NCBI GenBank assembly: GCA_027886175.1 | Contig: JAJNNQ010000126.1 | Location: 2,916,001 to 2,980,000 of the forward strand | Source: Phylloscopus collybita | Taxonomy: Eukaryota; Chordata; Aves; Passeriformes; Phylloscopidae | Direction: 5' to 3' | DNA: 64,000 nt | Shown here: positions 46,840 through 57,937 of the stretch, piece after piece | Numbering within the stretch: position 1 is the stretch's first letter | Layout of the letters: every line of letters starts with the position of its first letter | The notes under the pieces: generated by a model | What the model saw: the letters and a program-made list of their open reading frames with translations, nothing else | Database searches by the model: none | What the model was told of the DNA's origin: nothing | Translations under genes and position numbers: made by a program

Positions 46840-49800
46840 TACTTTGAGTCAATTTTTTTTTATCCCTTTTAACCTTTGTAGTAGAGTCCATAATTACCTA
46901 CATGTGCACTTGCACACTAGTATTTCAGATGTTGCTCTCAGACTGTTGAGGGGCATAATCTTAGTGATTTTGTTTACTTTCAGTAAAACACTATATAGTT
47001 TATGCTAAACAGTGGAAACCAAGACAGATACCCTTTTCAGGTTATCTACTACTGGGAGAGTAATGTTAAATTAATTGAGGTAGGTAACTCAGGTGTATGT
47101 TGGTAACTTCCAGATGCTTTTTCTTCATCAGTGTTTGGAAGGCAAAGTAAATTTTATATTTTAAAATTATTTTTTGAGTGCAGACTAGCAGTATGCTTCA
47201 CAAGTTATGAATATTTACCTATGCCAAGAGATGATGGAAGACTATCATGATTTTTTAAGCTAATCTCTTCCTGCAATATTATGTTCTAGCTGTTTCTGTT
47301 CATATTTCTGTGATCACATTACCTGAAATTTCCAGTATTGAAACTCACTTCTTGGTGGTTTTGTATCAATTTTAATAGCCATGTCCAAGAATTGATCTCC
47401 TGTATGAAACCTGTCTGCCTCTTATCTTGTCTTGGGCAAGTGTAAGGAGCCTTAGGCAGCAGAGAGAAAAGAAGGCAGATGGAGAGAGATCATTCCCCAG
47501 GCCACTTTTGACTTATAACTGGAGGGCCTCTGAGTTGAGGTTATGTTCCTACTGATGTGTTCTGCAGCAGCACAGGGGCCTGCCTTTGGTAAGTTTTGTT
47601 CAACTGCTCTTTTAACAATGCCCCTTCCAGTGGCCTGCTCTAAGTGCAAGCATCAAATTTCTTGTACTGGGAATACTCTTGGTGAGTCATTCTTCATTCT
47701 GCTCTACACTACTCTTGATCTCGTAGATACCTGTTCAGTTCCTTAGGAAGCTCTCTTCCTAGAAGAAGCAACCTGGTCTTTTTAGTTACCCAAAGATATC
47801 TTGAAATTCCACAATTATTCTTGTTGCTTTCTCTTTATTTTTTCTAGTTTTCGTTAATTTATCTCAAGGAAAGCAAAGGGTTATGTACAACATTGAAAGT
47901 TGGTTCATCATAAATCTATGTGGTGGTTTTGTTTGGATCTCTGTTCCTATCCTCACACTGGTTGCTTGACGTACAAAGATGAAAATACAATTAATTCTTA
48001 TATCTTTCTCTGTCTATAGTCTTGGACTTTGCTGTCTCCCAGACACCAGTGCATGTATTTTTGAAGCAGCTCAGTCTCAGTTGGTGTGTTTTTCCCTAAG
48101 GTAAAGAGATTTGATCGGATTCCCCAGTAATGCGTGTGACTCATACTTCTGCGAAGTTGAGAATGGACAGTAATAACAGATGGATTTACAGAAAGAAGTC
48201 TCACCATGCCAAGATTCATAAGTCTGGACATATTCTGTTCACTTTGACAGATGTTTGGAAAAGTTCATTTTCCCTTCACCTCTTCACTGTGAGGTCATTG
48301 ACATAACTTACCTGCCATGCATATTTAGTGAAGCGAAATTTGTCTGCTAACAAAATAAATATGCTTGCATAGAAACTTCTGTTGATAAAGTCAAAAGCAC
48401 TCAAAATCAACTTGATGTATTCTGTAGTTGGTTTTCTTTCCAAAAATCAAAGAACACAGTAGATTGGAAATCAGAACACTTGTCCAGTAAATGGGTTTTA
48501 ATTCCTCTCTTGTCAGTACAGGCTGGAGTGTGATTGCTGAGCAGCAGCCACGCTGACAAGGGATAGGCAAAGCCATGGCTGACCTGATCAAGCATTGCAA
48601 TAGCACCACTTGGAGGGACTAGAAGGCCTTCAGGGGTCCCTTCAAGCCAAAAGTTTTGCAATTCTTTATTCCTTGGTGTTTCAGTGAACATCTCAAGCCA
48701 AACCCTTCTTACTCATGTCCTGAATATCTCAGGGAAGGGGAGGAAGTTTCCCAGTGCTGTGAGTTTTGAGACACTCTACATGGTCAGGGAAGACAGGGAT
48801 GATCTTAATTTACATGCCCTGCTGCTTTATGAGCAGGAAGGCATAAGCCACGATGAGCTATGAATGTCAAAGTTAGGGGGTCCAAGGGACAGTGTCACTC
48901 TGTGCTTGCCCTGGCTTTGCATTTTCCAGTTTTCCCTCTGCTTTTGGCCACTTCCCAAGACAGGATGTTGGACTGAGATTGGCTGGTTTGACCAATTTTT
49001 GATTGTTCCTCACAGGCTTTTTAAAAATATGAATGTGTTTAGACATCTCCCTAGAGATGTTTCAGGTTTTATTAAGGAGTATTCTACTCAAATGTGTTCA
49101 ACCAACTGTGTCTCAAACACCAGATTTATTCTGTGCTAACATCAAGAGCCAGAATTTTGGTAGTGGTCCTAATAGTAGATCACGGTTCTCAAATCCACAT
49201 AAGAAAAATTTTCATGGTGAGAAATTGTGCATACAAACTGCAGGAGTGCTTCCAGATGTTGTTGAAAGCCCTAATGTGCAAATTATAGGAATAAATGGAA
49301 TGTGGACTACCCTCTATGGATTGAGGGTTTCTGAGTCTTTTGAAGCCTTGAAAAGCCTCAAAGTAGCTACTGCTGTGAGCAGAATAGAGGACTGCTCAGT
49401 AGTGGTAGTTTGTATGCCAAAGGTAGCACCATACTGGCTGAACTAATGTCATTTCTGCTTGTTTGTTCTATTGTCCTATCATGATAATGTATTCACAAGG
49501 AAGCTGCTACCAAACTGTGAACAGAATGTAGAAAGTCCTAAAATAATATTCTTTCTTCAGTTATCATTTTATGTCAGGTGCACTTTTATTATGTCAGACC
49601 TTATAGGATTATTTTACAAGTGTCAGCTTACTTGTTCAAGAAGTCATCTAAAATCTCTATCAACTTGACACTAATATTTCTTTCCCAATTTTTGTTTTCC
49701 TTAGGTTGATGCACTACTTGTGACCTTTTGGTGACAACTGCCTTTTGTTTCCCTCTCTCTTCACCATATCTTTCAGAGGTTTACCTGCATCCCCCTGGTT

Positions 49801-50224
49801 TGCTTTTCTTCCCTTACCACTGATTTTAAATTGAAACAGCAAGATTTTATGATCACTACTGGCTCTAGTTGCTTAAAAATGGATGACTTATGTTCCAGGC
49901 AGGAAAAAAAGGAGTGAGAAATAGAGAAGAAACAGGTCTGTGGTTTTGACTAATTTTCTAATTTCTTATTTGAAGCTCAAGTCAGGAAACCATATAGAGA
50001 GGAATGAGAATGAAGGAAGAAAGAAATCTTAACTTGAAGCTAATTCTGAGACAGAACTTTTCAGCTTTGCACGAAAGGAGTTGCAGAGTTGGACTCTGAG
50101 AACGAACCAGAAAAACCCCAACCAGCTTAAACATTCAATATGTTACCAACTGCGTAATTCAGAGAAATTCAATTTTAGGTATTTGATCCTTACTTTGAAG
50201 TTTTTATGAGGACTTCTCCTTATC
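46840..50224. other. Intron 1 stretch without recognised elements
   Basis: AT-rich and without recognised elements. The frame at 49033-49446 (137 codons, + strand) is the longest but shows no domain or family similarity I recognise and has no good splice context. Confidence 0.4.
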
Positions 50225-51848
50225 TTCAGAACTAGGGACAGATTGTCCACCAGGGGAGGGACTGTGTTAGACCTGTTATTTGTAAGTAGAGCTGGGCTGG
50301 TAAGAGATGTGGTGGTTGGAGACACAGTGATCATGAAATTATAGAGTTGATATTTAGTGAAATCAGGAGGAACATCAATAAGACTTTTACACTGGACATC
50401 CAGAGGGCAGACTTTGGCCTATTTAGGAGACTTATTCAGAGAGTTCCTTGGGAAGCAGCCCTTAAAAACAAAGGAGTCCAGGAAAGGTGGGTGTGCTTCA
50501 AAACAGAGATCTTGAGGGCAGAGGAACAGTGTGCCCTCTGTGCTGAAAGATGAGTTGATGTGGCAGATGTCCAGCCTGGATGGGCAAGGAGGTTTTGAAG
50601 GGACTTACAAATGGAAAGGGGATGTATCATCTCTGAAAGGAGGGTCAGGTCTCTCAGGAAGTATTTAAGGGGGTTGCTAGGGAATGTAGGAAAAAAAAAT
50701 TAGAGAGGCCAAAGCTCAGTTTGGTCTTAATTCAGCAACTTTTGTAAAGGATAATATAAAATGTTTTTACAAATATATTAATGGTAAAAGGAAGGGTAAG
50801 ACCAGCCTTTGTTCTCAGTGGGATACAGAAGGGAACGTAGTAACTGCAGATGAGGAGGAGGCAGAAGTGCTTACACCTTCTTTGCCTCAGTCTTGAGTGG
50901 GAAGATGGCTTGTCCTCAGGACAGCTGTCCTCCTGGGTTGGTAGGTGGTGTCAGGGGGTACAATGTCCCCCTGTGGCCCAGCAGGAGGCAGTCAGAGAAC
51001 TGCTGAGCAGCTTGGATGTTCATAAATCTCTGGGCTCAGATGAGATCCATCCCAGGGTGGTGAGAGAGCTGGCAGATGAGATTGTGAAGCCACTCTCCAT
51101 CATTTACCAACAGCCCTGGCTCACTGGTGAGGTTCCAGGTGACTGGAAGCTGGCCAATGTGACACCCATTCACAGAAAGGGTGGGAAGGAGGATCCTGGT
51201 AATTACAGGCCAGTCAGCCTGACCTCAGTACCCAGTAGGGTAATGGAGCAGTTTATACCGAGTGTCATTATGCAGCACTTACAGGATGGCCAGGGGATCA
51301 GACCCAGCCAGCATGGATTTAGGAGGAGTAGGTCATGTTTGACCAACCTGATCTCCTTTTATTACCAAGTGACCTGCTTGGGAAGGTCGTTGAGACGCTT
51401 GGGTGCATCCAGAGGAGGCAACGAGGCTGGTGAGGGGCTTGGGACACAGCTCCTGTGAGGAACAGCTGAGAGAGCTGGGGTTGTTTAGCCTGGAGAAAAG
51501 GAGACTCAGAGGTGACCTTATCACTCCCTACAACCTCCTGAAAGGTGGCTGTGGTCAGCTGGGGGTTGGTCTCTTTCCCCAGGCAGCAACTGACAGAACG
51601 ACAGGATGCAGTCTTAAACTGCACTAAGAGAAATACAGGTTGGATATTAGGAAAAAGTTTTTTACAGAAATGGTGATAAAAGACTGGAATGGTCTGCCCA
51701 GGGAGCTGGTGGAGTCAGCATCCCTGGATGTGTTTAAAGAAAGATTGGACATGGCACTCAGTGTCATGGTTTCGTTGAGGTGTTAGTGGTGGGTTGGACT
51801 TGATGATCTTGAAGATCTCTTCCAACTTTGTGATTCTGTCATTCTGTG
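50225..51848 (+). mobile_element. CR1 LINE, 5'-truncated and internally deleted (plus orientation)
   Basis: The longest transposon copy in the window. It begins in the C-terminal part of the endonuclease domain (decayed GTVLDLLF- and SDHEIIE-type code at about 50260-50350). It continues through the linker (DIQRADFGLFRRLIQRVPWEAALKNKG, 50395-50475, written here only by its ends) into the reverse transcriptase (about 50975-51380). At about 51380 the RT stops and the sequence jumps to the CR1 3' region (GAGGAGGCAACGAGGCTGGTGAGGGG). The element ends with CTTCCAACTTTGTGATTCTGTCATTCTGTGG, two copies of the CR1 terminal octamer. Confidence 0.93.
50975..51380 (+). pseudogene. CR1 ORF2 reverse-transcriptase fragment (non-functional)
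   Basis: The frame that opens at 50850 carries recognisable RT sequence from about 50975: an SLGSDEIHPRVVRELADEI segment, then GEVPGDWKLANVTPIHRKG, then NYRPVSLTSV and a QHGFRRSRSCLTNLISFYYQVT block. The normal continuation through the catalytic SKAFDTV and YADD motifs is absent because of the internal deletion at about 51380. It cannot encode an active enzyme. Residues before 50975 are a frame-shifted linker. Confidence 0.9.
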
Positions 51849-52862
51849 GTAACCATCTTATCTCTACCAAGGTACAGAATCTTGGCATATGGCTCACACT
51901 GAGGAACATGTGGAGTTTGCAGCAGAGGCATCTCTATGGCAGGTCCCCTGAGGAACCCAGTCAGGCTGGTGTTCAGAGCACAGGAGAAATGCAGGGACTG
52001 CTGTGGGTTGGTGGATCTGATATGTGATATTCTCTGCCTAGCCATGCTTGGTTTCAAATGCTTCACTGCCAAATGAGTGCTCTCCCACCAGATGAAGGGA
52101 AGGTTGGTAGGAAAGAAGGAGGTGGGAAAGAAAGTTAGAGCTTAATGCTGTTTTTCAGACACAGGTCGCTGCAGAGAAGGAGCTCAAAGGTCACGGGTGA
52201 GAGTACCAGGAGCTGAATTTCATTGCCCAGAGCTGGAAGTAGTCATGGAAGGCAGGACTCTTCTTCCTCTTGACTTTGTTCTGCTCCCTTGTAGACTTCT
52301 AATTCTCTTGTGTGCAGCAACATAGCTTTAACTAGGGGTACTGCTATGGTCTCAGCCCAATGCTGCTTGCTTTTGAGATCATGCAGATTTGCAGATCATT
52401 GAGCTACACACAGAGCCTGCCAAACCTGCATGCCTTGTGGATTTGAGGTCCCATGTGTTGCCTGTGGACGTAGCATTTTCATGCTTATGCCTGAGTGTGT
52501 GCTGTCACACCTGTTATTAACAGGCCAGCACTTCTTAATGCACATGTATATTTTTTACCTGTGCATCTCACGGGTCAGGCTGCTGTTAGGAGTGCTTGCA
52601 GAGACTGCAGTGGTGAAACTTTATTTCTTCTAAGTAGTATGGTTTTTTGATCGCTGTTTTCAGAAAATAAAATAGCATTAACTTCGGAGTTGAGCTATCC
52701 AATGCTCCTCTGGACTCCGTGGGAAAGTGGCAGTCGGCTGGCAAGAGGGGAGCAGCTCGTGGAGCAGAGTGAGTTGTCAGCCCTCTAGTGGGGGCGAGGA
52801 AAATGAAGGGCCCGAGCAGCTCAGGAAGCAGATGTAAAAGTCTACTGGAAACCGCAGCAAGG
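51849..52862. other. Intron 1 stretch without recognised elements
   Basis: Nothing recognised. A GC-richer patch lies at 52690-52860, with CCCTCTAGTGGGGGC at about 52782-52796 that only weakly resembles a CTCF core. Confidence 0.4.
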
Positions 52863-53058
52863 AGAATTTGACAGGGAAAAAACAACAACAAACGCAAACA
52901 AACAAACAAACAAACAAAAACACCCCAAACCAAACAAACAAAACCCACCAAAAACAACAACAAAAAAACCACCCAAAAGAACCAAAACCCAAACAAACCA
53001 ACAAAAACAAAACAACAACAACAAAAACAGTAACTACAAAACCCAACAGAATTTGACA
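52863..53058 (+). repeat. A/C-only block flanked by an 11-bp direct repeat
   Basis: AGAATTTGACA occurs at 52863-52873 and again at 53048-53058. Between them are 174 bp made almost wholly of A and C: (CAAA)n at about 52896-52916, (CAA)n runs, CCAAAC units. The perfect flanking repeat looks like a target-site duplication, as if an A-rich retroposed segment had been inserted. No body of a parent transcript is present. The minus-strand frame through it is Phe/Val/Cys-rich nonsense. Confidence 0.8.
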
Positions 53059-53787
53059 AGAAGGTGGCAGAGAGCAGTCCTTCCTAAAAGAGAGTTGCTG
53101 GGACAGTAGCTGTACTGGTGGGTGGAGAGGATAAAGAGGCAGTCACTCAAATGAGTGTGGTAGGAAAAGAGGCTGTCTGAAAAAGCTGGGGAGGTCAGAT
53201 CAAGAACCATCTAGCTCAGGGCCAGGTATCCAGCAGTATTAGTGTGTACTGTAGGAGTGATTCATCCTACTTAGTCTCCCAGCCTTTGCCAAATTGTAAT
53301 TTAGGGGCTTTTTGACTCAGAGGTGAAAAGAGCTCTTCAGTTTTCTGCCCCTTCTTTATGAACACAAATTGCTACACAGGTCAAGTGACACTCTCTGTAA
53401 CAGCTGGAGCTGACAAAGAGTGAGGGGGAGACTCCAGAGAAAGAGTGACCGAGTGTTAAACTTTACAAAAGTGCACCTGGGTTGGAATTTGAATGAACCA
53501 GAAGTGATAAAAAACTAAAAGAGAAAGATTGTGATATAGTTCTACCAAAGAAGACAAGACAAAGAAAAAACAGGGGAGGAACAGAGGAGTGTAGCTTTGC
53601 TGAACAGTGGAAGGGGAGCTGGGCACCCTTCCCTGGTGTGCTGTAGCAGGCAGAAGTGCAGGAGACCAGCTCCAGGCCAAGGGTGTTGGACAACAGCTCT
53701 TGGCCCTGTGCCTCATAAGGGAATTCATGCAAGACTAAGGCCAGGGTTGAAGTCATACATGGTTGTGGACTGCAGTTTGGCCAAGCA
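53059..53787. other. Intron 1 stretch between two A/C-rich blocks
   Basis: No recognised family. It is purine-rich and of intermediate GC content (for example GACAAAGAGTGAGGGGGAGACTCC near 53412), unlike the AT-rich DNA on either side, and may be an unrecognised repeat that extends to about 54400. Confidence 0.35.
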
Positions 53788-53935
53788 AAAAAAAAACCAC
53801 CCAAACCCCCCCCCCCAAAAAAAATTAAAAACAAACAAACAAAACAAAACAAAACAAAAACAACAACAACAAAAAATCCACCAAAAACAACAACAACAAA
53901 AAACCCAAAAAAAACACCCCAAAAAACCCACTACA
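53788..53935 (+). repeat. Second A/C-rich low-complexity block
   Basis: A runs, a C11 run (about 53807-53817), (CAAA)/(CAAAA) units and (CAA)n runs, with only three T residues across most of the block. The composition is the same as 52874-53047 and the strand is the same, 0.75 kb away. I see no flanking direct repeat. Confidence 0.85.
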
Positions 53936-56900
53936 GACTTCAGGTTGAAAACAGTGGTACAATCAAACATGGAAATGGTAATAGCCAAGGAACAGGCTGA
54001 AGTGTCAGTCTCCACTAGCAGTGTGGATAGAGGAAACTGAGCTAGAGGGAAGTACAAAAGAGCCCTGGCAGAGATGCAGAGACAGGCCAGGGGAACACGA
54101 GGCTGAGGTGAAAGCTGGGTCAAAAAGAGATTCCTGTCACCTACTTGCAAAACCAAGGGGGCAGAGGTCTGAAAGCTCTACAAAGCTGAAGGAAGGGATG
54201 GACCAGTGAAAGTGGCAGGGAAAGGGAAGAGGGCAGGGAGGCTTCAGGGCCAAAGGATGTCCAAAGGGACTTTGGCATCTGTGTGTTGCTTCTCAAGTGG
54301 CCCATCTGTCCTGAGCCTTTTCAGGAGGCTGAATTCACCAACACCTTTGCTTCACTGCTTGGTTGGCTCTAGCTGCTATTGTTGCTCTGAAGCAGCACAG
54401 AATTATGCAAGAAGATTTTGCTGTACTAATTAGTCAACACTAATTACAGTGGCGTGTTGGTAATTATTGATGATTCATAAACTGCAAGGGCTGTAAGTCT
54501 GCTGCCGTAATGGGATAAAGACTTTTGTACTGGTGATTTAGAAAGGTGAAAATTCAATGAAGTAGTAAGTGCATTTTGCTTAATGGCAGTGCTATGATAG
54601 TAAGGTAATTGGTGACCCCTGATTTACACAAAAACGTAGGAGCAAGGAGAGTGCTATTGACTTTGTCTAATTATTTGTTTCATAGCTGATTCCTGTGGAG
54701 ATCACTTAGGAGATTACAATGATACTGAAAATAATACTGGGCAGTTAAACATGTTAAAACAAACATGTTTTCACTGTTTCAGGTTTTTATTATTTCTAGG
54801 TGTCTGTTCCTCTGCTCACTGAAATTGGGCATTTTCTCACTGGCCTCTTTGGAATCAGGCTTGTCTCTGCATGTTTTACCAGAAAAGTCTATTATGGCTA
54901 CTACACTAATTGATTTAGGTTGCAGATCTATTAGCAGTCCTTCCTGGCAGTCAGTCAAATAATGAGAGCTTTATTTAAATTGGAAATCATCAGCAATGTG
55001 ATATTCACTTAAGTGAGGAAATGAACAGAGGTATGGTCATGGTATCATTAATACGCAGTGCCCACATGGTGATAATTCTTCTCAGAGTTCAGAAGATGTG
55101 GAATTAGTTCCCTCAGGCGAGAGAGAGATCTGTAGAACATTTGTGAAGGCCAGGCACACATGCCATTATTTTTGCTGCCCCCTTTAGCTGAGTTTTGACA
55201 AAGTGAGTCAGTCACTTATACCCACAGCAGTTTGGGCATATAAATCCAAGGGTCTGATTCAGGTTTTAAAACAAGACTCAGAACTTAATGACCAGAAGGG
55301 AGGATGTCAGACACAGTTTTTGCCGTTTCTAACGAGAAGGTTTATTTATCCTTCCCATACTCAGGTTCATTACCAGTCTTAATTTGACAGTCCCATCTGT
55401 TTCTGTTCATTGTATAAGTAATGAAGTTGAGCATTTTAGGAACTTAAAGACTACACATAGCAATCTTTCAGGTATAACAACACCTATTCTGCATCCCTCT
55501 CTGGTTCTGACCCCATCATGTCTGCACTGAGCAAGACAGGGACACATTCACCTACATCAGGGGTCTCAGATTTTCTAATTTTCACCTAGCTTTCCTGCTG
55601 TTAGCAAAGGCAGGAGCACCCTGAATCTGTAAGGAAGGGAGGAAGAGAGAGAAAGACCCTGAATTTTTTGTCCTTCTATTCAAGTGTTTTCTATTCATGA
55701 GGCTGACACAGAAACAGCTGGGAGAAAAACTCTGAGTCAGAGTCTGAGTGAGTGGATTATTTTGTTGCTGTTGTTTTAAAATAAATAGGATAGGAAAAGT
55801 GGCTAATCTATAAAGTAGTCTCTGTAAAGGACTTGATAGACTTACCTGCATTGATCTATGTCTTGGATACAGTTATTCCGTTTTTGACAATACAGAGTGA
55901 CTAACACTGGGTGTCTTCTGAAGTGGCAGAAAATGGAAGGCATTAATTTACAATGTGATTTCCCTGATATTTCCCTGGCATTAATAAATGGATAATAAAA
56001 TAAATATCTGCGTCCAAATGTGCATTGTTTTGTCTGTATTCTTCTTTTGTTGAAGAATCTCATGCTCTTGATCCACACATTTTGAGACAGTCTTGGCTAT
56101 GTATGGTCAAGAAACACTCTTTTGCTTTGAGACTGACTGAAGTCTGTTGTGTAGTCTTACAGATTTGTCCAATGAGATTGCTTCAAAATGGTTGGGTTTT
56201 TTTTAAATCGAAGTATCTAATGATTAAAGATTTATTTAAGAGTTTCCTATTGAGCACCACTGGAGCGTGAATGTGCTGTTTTTGTCTTTTGGCTGGGGGG
56301 AAGAGGAGTAGTGAGCTTTCAGAGAACTGTTCCTTTAACTTACCCTTAACTCATGTTTTGATGCTGGCTGCTAACTTCCATTTCTGTTCAGGTACGCTTA
56401 CTGGCACTAAACTGCATTCTGCTACAGCAGGAGCTCAAGAGGGAGGTGAAGCTTTTCTGTGAGAAAAGGAGAGGTTAACTACACTTATATTGGGGGCAGT
56501 TTTTGCTTTGGAAAACAGTGGCAGGCTTTGTAGTTTAATCTTTTGGAGTACTGCCCGTTACCACCTTCTGACGTACGTTGTTGGGTTGAGAAGAATCAAT
56601 GTGCAGTGGTGCATGAAAGTCCAGCGTGTCAGTTGTAGCTATACATAATGCCACTGTCTCACATGCAGTTAATGCTTAACACAGCATTGTGTTCTCTAAA
56701 GAAAAGAGTAGAATATCGGGAACTTCATCTGTTTTAAATGTTTATACGCATTCCTTTGAAAAATAACGTGTTTTAAGGATTAGGTGTTGCCCGTAAGAAA
56801 GGCTCACGCTAATGAGCACCGCAGAGGAAAAATGCCACGGAAATAAGGCTCCAGCATCCCTATGTGCCAGGGAATGGCCTTGGGAATCTGCCTACAATTA

Positions 56901-57880
56901 GGGCTTTGGTCAGATTACATGTCTTGCAGGGTGGTTGCTTGAACTCACCTACACCTGGGGCACCTGGCGTAACTGGTAACAAGAGAGCAAAGAATCTGCC
57001 CTTTTGGAGATGGGTAGCTTGCAACCAATTCTCCATATGCATGACCATTTTAAGGGTTTAAAGACTCCTCTCGTTAAGTGTGTGCACCTGTGTGAGGACA
57101 CAGGTATTGTTCTGTTGCTTAACAACCTCCTGTAGCTAATGATCTGGAGTGAAACAAATGATGTAGTGTACAGGAGAAGTGTACTGAAATGTATCAAGAC
57201 ACAAAAAGTATTAACGTAGTCCAGCTCCTGAGAAGTATAACAAACAAAGCAGCCACAGCCCACAGGTACTGGCTTTCTTGCAGCAGGCTTAAATTACGAG
57301 GTGCTCTCATGTCTTCTGGAAATGTCGTGGCTCACATGGTGGTGATATTTTCACCTGAAAACTGAAGGCTGTGGTCCTGGAAAACAAAATACGCAACCCA
57401 AACCAGTCACCTTTTTGAAAAGTCACTTCTTTCCTTATCAATCCCATTAAAACATTATTATTGAGGATATGTCACAAGACCTTTAATGAAACTTCTGCAT
57501 TACATTCAAATGAATAACTTTTGGCCAGAGATAAATAGCTTTCTGTAGTCTCCAGCAGAAACAAGTCCTTCTATGTAACCTAGGTACTCTGCTGGGGAAA
57601 GGGGGGAAAGGAAGTGTGTGTTTCTTGCTTCCTTATTTAAAATCCTTATTTAAAACCTTATTTAACTTACAGACAAGTAAAACAAAAATAGGAATTTGGT
57701 AAAGATGATCATGTAAGATGCACTTCAAAGCAACTAAATTAAGGCTGCTACTCAAATGCCAGTGTGCCTTTTAATATCTTTCATGGTTCTGTTTGATCTT
57801 TAATTCTTGTATGTAAAATGCTGTCTTCTTAAGAACCAGAGTGAGAAAAAAAAAATACCTGTATTTCTCTTCTTTGGCAG
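53936..57880. other. Intron 1, 3' end, without recognised elements
   Basis: No recognised gene or transposon. GC-richer to about 54400 and AT-rich afterwards. The last 60 bases carry the exon 2 acceptor. Confidence 0.4.
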
Positions 57881-57937
57881 GCTTCAGCTGCAGAAGTACA
57901 AGTTGGGCCCATGAGACTGACACAATATCCAATTCAG
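57881..57937 (+). CDS. PDE8B: PDE8B coding exon 2
   Basis: A 57-bp exon of 19 codons, phase 0 at both ends, giving residues 105-123. The acceptor is TCTTCTTTGGCAG and the donor is CAG then GTAAGA, both near consensus. The peptide contains SAAEVQVGPMRLTQYPIQ, which matches the human PDE8B segment SSAEVRIGPMRLTQDPIQ (recalled) at most positions; the Asp to Tyr change is the most marked difference. The exon is too short to stand out as a frame and was placed by joining exon 1 (ending GGCAAG at 26354) to exon 3 (starting GTTTTGCTG at 62737). It leads directly into the first strand of the REC-like domain. Confidence 0.95.

Larger units (their letters stand above)
26355..57880 (+). other. PDE8B: PDE8B intron 1 (31.5 kb)
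   Basis: It is bounded by GTAAGC at 26355 and by TTTCTCTTCTTTGGCAG at 57880, a good acceptor with a long pyrimidine tract. It contains the remainder of the CpG island to about 26690, CR1 fragments, two LTRs, simple repeats and a tandem duplication, each listed separately. No other protein-coding gene is recognisable inside it. A long first intron is normal for this gene. Confidence 0.9.

Noticed and set aside
52782..52796. Second CTCF-like core (CCCTCTAGTGGGGGC)
   Set aside because: Spacing and several core positions do not fit the CTCF consensus.
52586..53059. 157-codon hydrophobic minus-strand frame
   Set aside because: It is produced by the A/C-only simple-sequence block.
53725..54156. 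143-codon minus-strand frame with a Cys/Phe-rich middle
   Set aside because: It runs through the second A/C-rich block and has no independent support.
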